Positions 60,718 through 64,000 of a stretch of DNA of 64,000 nt are shown here, one piece after another. Source of the DNA: Arthrobacter alpinus (GTDB lineage Bacteria; Actinomycetota; Actinomycetes; Actinomycetales; Micrococcaceae); the NCBI RefSeq assembly GCF_900105965.1, contig NZ_FNTV01000001.1:682001-746000 (forward strand). The letters are read 5' to 3'. The number at the start of each line of letters is the position of its first letter. Within the stretch, counting starts at the first letter, position 1. The notes beneath the pieces are model-generated. The model saw only the letters and a list, made by a program, of their open reading frames with translations. It was not told the origin of the DNA and made no database searches. A program made the position numbers and the translations under genes.

Positions 60718-61194
60718 ATGTCAGCCATAACAGCAGAATCCGCTGTTGCTCCGGTTACCTCGCGGCACACCAGCAGCCGGTTGATCTATTTTTCATCAGC
60801 CTCCGACAACACGCACCGCTTCGTCATGAAGCTGGGCATGGAGGCGGCTAGGCTGCCACTGCACACCTATGAAGAAACTCTTCTGGCCCAAGAACCATTC
60901 GTCTTGGTCCTGCCAACCTATGGCGGAGAAAACCGGTTGGGCGCAGTACCAAAACAGGTCATCAAGTTCCTCAATGTGGCGGAAAACAGGAACCTTATCC
61001 GCGGCGTCATTGGCGCCGGGAACACAAATTTCGGCGAAACATATTGCATCGCCGGCGACATTGTCGCCGAGAAGTGCAAAGTACAGCATTTATACCGGTT
61101 TGAACTCATGGGCACATCTGTTGATGTGGACCGCGTTCACGAAGGATTGGAAGAATTTTGGACACGATTGTCTCAGAACAGGACGCAGCTGTGA
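60718..61194 (+). CDS. nrdI: NrdI flavodoxin-like protein
   Basis: 158 residues. FMN-binding loops are [15 protein letters not shown] and [11 protein letters not shown], with [14 protein letters not shown] further on. NrdI supplies the oxidant that builds the dimanganese-tyrosyl radical in NrdF. ATG 60718 has GGAAAG 9 nt upstream; the 128 bp before it hold no other gene. The nrdE start overlaps the stop by GTGA. Confidence 0.95.
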   Translation: MSAITAESAVAPVTSRHTSSRLIYFSSASDNTHRFVMKLGMEAARLPLHTYEETLLAQEPFVLVLPTYGGENRLGAVPKQVIKFLNVAENRNLIRGVIGAGNTNFGETYCIAGDIVAEKCKVQHLYRFELMGTSVDVDRVHEGLEEFWTRLSQNRTQL

Positions 61195-63329
61195 AGGCGT
61201 CCAAGGAGATGCCAGCAGCATGGGAGGGCTTGGGTTACCACGAGCTCAACGCCATGCTCAACTTGTACAACGCCGACGGCGAGATCCAGTTTGACGCCGA
61301 CCGCGCCGCTGCCCGCCAGTACTTCCTCCAGCACGTGAACAACAACACGGTGTTCTTCCATGACCTGGAAGAAAAGCTGGAGTACTTGGTGAAGAACGAG
61401 TACTACGAGCGCGAGACGCTGGATCAGTACACGATGAACTTCATCCGCGAGCTCTACCAGCGCGCGTACAAGAAGAAGTTCCGCTTTGAGTCCTTCCTGG
61501 GCGCGTTCAAGTTCTACACGTCCTACACGCTGAAGACCTTCGACGGCAACCGTTACCTGGAGCGCTACGAGGACCGCGTGTGCATGGTTGCCCTGCACCT
61601 GGCCCGCGGCAACGAGGAACTGGCCACGAGCATTGTCGATGAAATCATCGACGGCCGCTTCCAGCCGGCCACCCCCACCTTCCTGAACGCCGGAAAGGCA
61701 CAGCGCGGCGAGCTGGTCTCCTGCTTCCTGCTGCGCATTGAAGACAACATGGAGTCCATTGGCCGCTCCATCAACTCCGCACTGCAGCTGTCCAAGCGCG
61801 GTGGCGGTGTCGCTTTCGCGCTGACGAACATCCGTGAAGTGGGCGCGCCCATCAAGCAGATCGAGAACCAGTCCTCCGGCGTCATCCCCGTGATGAAGCT
61901 TCTCGAGGACAGCTTCTCCTACGCCAACCAGCTCGGTGCCCGCCAGGGTGCAGGTGCCGTTTACCTGCACGCCCACCACCCGGACATCAACCGCTTCCTG
62001 GACACCAAGCGTGAAAACGCTGATGAGAAGGTTCGCATCAAGACCCTCTCCTTGGGTGTTGTGGTTCCGGACATCACCTTTGAGCTGGCCAAGCGCGATG
62101 AGGACATGTACCTGTTCTCCCCGTACGACGTCGAAAAGGTTTACGGCATGCCGTTCTCCGACATCTCGGTCACCGAGAAGTACTACGAGATGGTTGACGA
62201 CGCCCGCATCAAGAAGACCAAGATCAAGGCCCGCGAGTTCTTCCAAACGCTCGCCGAGATCCAGTTCGAGTCCGGCTACCCGTACATCATGTTTGAAGAC
62301 ACGGTGAACCGCGCCAACCCGATCGACGGCAAGATCATCATGTCCAACCTGTGCTCCGAAATCCTCCAGGTTTCTGCGCCCACCACGTACAACGATGACC
62401 TCTCCTACGCTGAGACCGGCAAGGACATCTCCTGCAACCTTGGCTCATTGAACATTGCCAAGGCCATGGATTCGCCCAACTTCGGCAGCACCATTGAGAC
62501 CGCGATCCGTACGTTGACTGCTGTCTCTGACATGTCAAACATCACCAGCGTGCCGTCCATCGCCAAGGGCAACGACCAGTCGCACGCCATTGGCCTGGGC
62601 CAGATGAACCTGCACGGCTACCTTGCCCGTGAGCGCGTCCACTACGGCTCCGAAGAGGGTCTGGACTTCACAAACATTTACTTCTACTCGGTTGTGTACC
62701 ACTGCATCCGGGCCTCGAACCTGTTGGCCATTGAAACCGGCAGCAAGTTCGCCGGCTTTGAGAAGTCCACCTATGCCAGCGGCGAGTTCTTTGACAAGTA
62801 CACCGACGGCGAATGGGTTCCGCAGACCGCCAAGGTTGTTGAAATGTTTGACGGCATCCACATTCCCACCCAGGAAGACTGGCGGGAGCTGAAGGCTTCA
62901 GTCATGGAGCACGGCATCTACAACCAGAACCTGCAGGCCGTCCCGCCCACAGGCTCCATCAGCTACATCAACAACTCCACGTCCTCGATCCACCCGGTCG
63001 CCTCGAAGATTGAAATTCGCAAGGAAGGCAAGCTGGGCCGCGTGTACTACCCGGCTCCGTACCTGACCAACGACAACCTCGAGTACTACCAGGACGCGTA
63101 CGAGCTTGGTTTTGAAAAGGTCATCGACACCTATGCTGCCGCCACGCAGCACGTGGACCAGGGCTTGTCCCTGACGTTGTTCTTCAAGGACACCGCCACA
63201 ACGCGTGACATCAACAAGGCCCAGATCTATGCCTGGAAGAAGGGCATCAAGACCATTTACTACATCCGTCTCCGCCAGCTCGCGCTGGAAGGGACCGAGG
63301 TAGAGGGCTGCGTCAGCTGCATGCTATAG
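61191..63329 (+). CDS. nrdE: Class Ib ribonucleotide reductase, large subunit
   Basis: 712 residues. Active-site Cys in [15 protein letters not shown], the N-x-C-x-E triad in [10 protein letters not shown], thiyl radical and electron transfer tyrosines in TIYYIRLRQ, and the C-terminal redox pair CVSCML which NrdH reduces. No N-terminal ATP cone, as usual for NrdE, so activity is not dATP-regulated in the class Ia manner. I chose GTG 61191 (CAGGA 7 nt upstream, GTGA overlap with nrdI); TTG 61158 would add 11 residues and is possible. Converts NDPs to dNDPs. Confidence 0.95.
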   Translation: MKASKEMPAAWEGLGYHELNAMLNLYNADGEIQFDADRAAARQYFLQHVNNNTVFFHDLEEKLEYLVKNEYYERETLDQYTMNFIRELYQRAYKKKFRFESFLGAFKFYTSYTLKTFDGNRYLERYEDRVCMVALHLARGNEELATSIVDEIIDGRFQPATPTFLNAGKAQRGELVSCFLLRIEDNMESIGRSINSALQLSKRGGGVAFALTNIREVGAPIKQIENQSSGVIPVMKLLEDSFSYANQLGARQGAGAVYLHAHHPDINRFLDTKRENADEKVRIKTLSLGVVVPDITFELAKRDEDMYLFSPYDVEKVYGMPFSDISVTEKYYEMVDDARIKKTKIKAREFFQTLAEIQFESGYPYIMFEDTVNRANPIDGKIIMSNLCSEILQVSAPTTYNDDLSYAETGKDISCNLGSLNIAKAMDSPNFGSTIETAIRTLTAVSDMSNITSVPSIAKGNDQSHAIGLGQMNLHGYLARERVHYGSEEGLDFTNIYFYSVVYHCIRASNLLAIETGSKFAGFEKSTYASGEFFDKYTDGEWVPQTAKVVEMFDGIHIPTQEDWRELKASVMEHGIYNQNLQAVPPTGSISYINNSTSSIHPVASKIEIRKEGKLGRVYYPAPYLTNDNLEYYQDAYELGFEKVIDTYAAATQHVDQGLSLTLFFKDTATTRDINKAQIYAWKKGIKTIYYIRLRQLALEGTEVEGCVSCML

Positions 63330-64000
<671 letters not shown>

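Noticed and set aside
61173..62246. 357-codon minus-strand frame over nrdE
   Set aside because: nrdE is certain on the plus strand; the antisense frame is a shadow rich in Val and Leu.

Overview
The window is a stretch of chromosome from a high-GC Gram-positive actinobacterium, most likely an Arthrobacter-type member of the Micrococcaceae. The evidence is an actinobacterial translational T-box in front of ileS, a long Ala/Pro-rich RNase E, paired clpP1 and clpP2, a homologue of the mycothiol-dependent reductase Rv2466c, RpiB with the actinobacterial GGSGNGE loop, and class Ib nrdHIEF. From memory, the backbone follows the M. tuberculosis Rv2467-Rv2419c order (pepN, Rv2466c, rpiB, nei, tig, clpP1, clpP2, clpX, valS/folC, Rv2446c, ndk, rne, rplU, rpmA, obg, proB, proA, nadD, rsfS, gpgP), with insertions and local inversions. 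No phage, transposase, CRISPR array or toxin-antitoxin locus was seen.

Layout. 1-5.2 kb: 5' part of pepN (minus), two related membrane proteins, rpiB, a Nei-type DNA glycosylase, tRNA-Gly and tRNA-Pro. 5.3-10.5 kb: the protein quality block tig, clpP1, clpP2, clpX, with a ClgR-type operator before clpP1, then an Rv2466c-like thioredoxin-fold protein. 10.6-14.2 kb: a structured intergenic region, then an envelope-glycan cluster (MgtA-like mannosyltransferase, UDP-glucose dehydrogenase, SGNH hydrolase). 14.4-24.8 kb: valS (minus), MepB, DUF488, an SDR, T-box, ileS, folC, a DUF4233 membrane protein and ndk. 25-31.3 kb: VKOR (minus), rne, a TPP riboswitch and a thiD-tenA fusion. 31.7-40.7 kb: rplU, rpmA, obg, proB, proA, a small membrane protein, nadD, a disordered tail-anchored protein, rsfS and gpgP.

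40.7-45 kb: two identical tRNA-Ala genes, a FadR-type regulator, a YchJ-like protein, an rRNA-type methyltransferase, a ROK regulator and a small minus-strand gene. 45.2-50.4 kb: a tightly overlapping MoxR/DUF58/VWA/VWA/TPR operon. 50.4-54.1 kb: metF and metE behind a heavily structured leader. 54.1-54.95 kb: apparently gene-free DNA with a LexA-like palindrome. 54.95-60 kb: an aldehyde dehydrogenase, a LysR regulator diverging from an acetyltransferase-TetR-MFS operon. 60-64 kb: tandem NrdR boxes, nrdH, nrdI, nrdE and the 5' part of nrdF.

Most of the window is housekeeping. The least explained parts are non-coding: the metF leader, the structured region before the mannosyltransferase, a 74-bp palindrome at 17.6 kb, several families of intergenic repeats, and the regulatory palindromes before clpP1, nrdH and at 54.58 kb. 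All start sites given are judged from ribosome binding sites and family alignment by eye.
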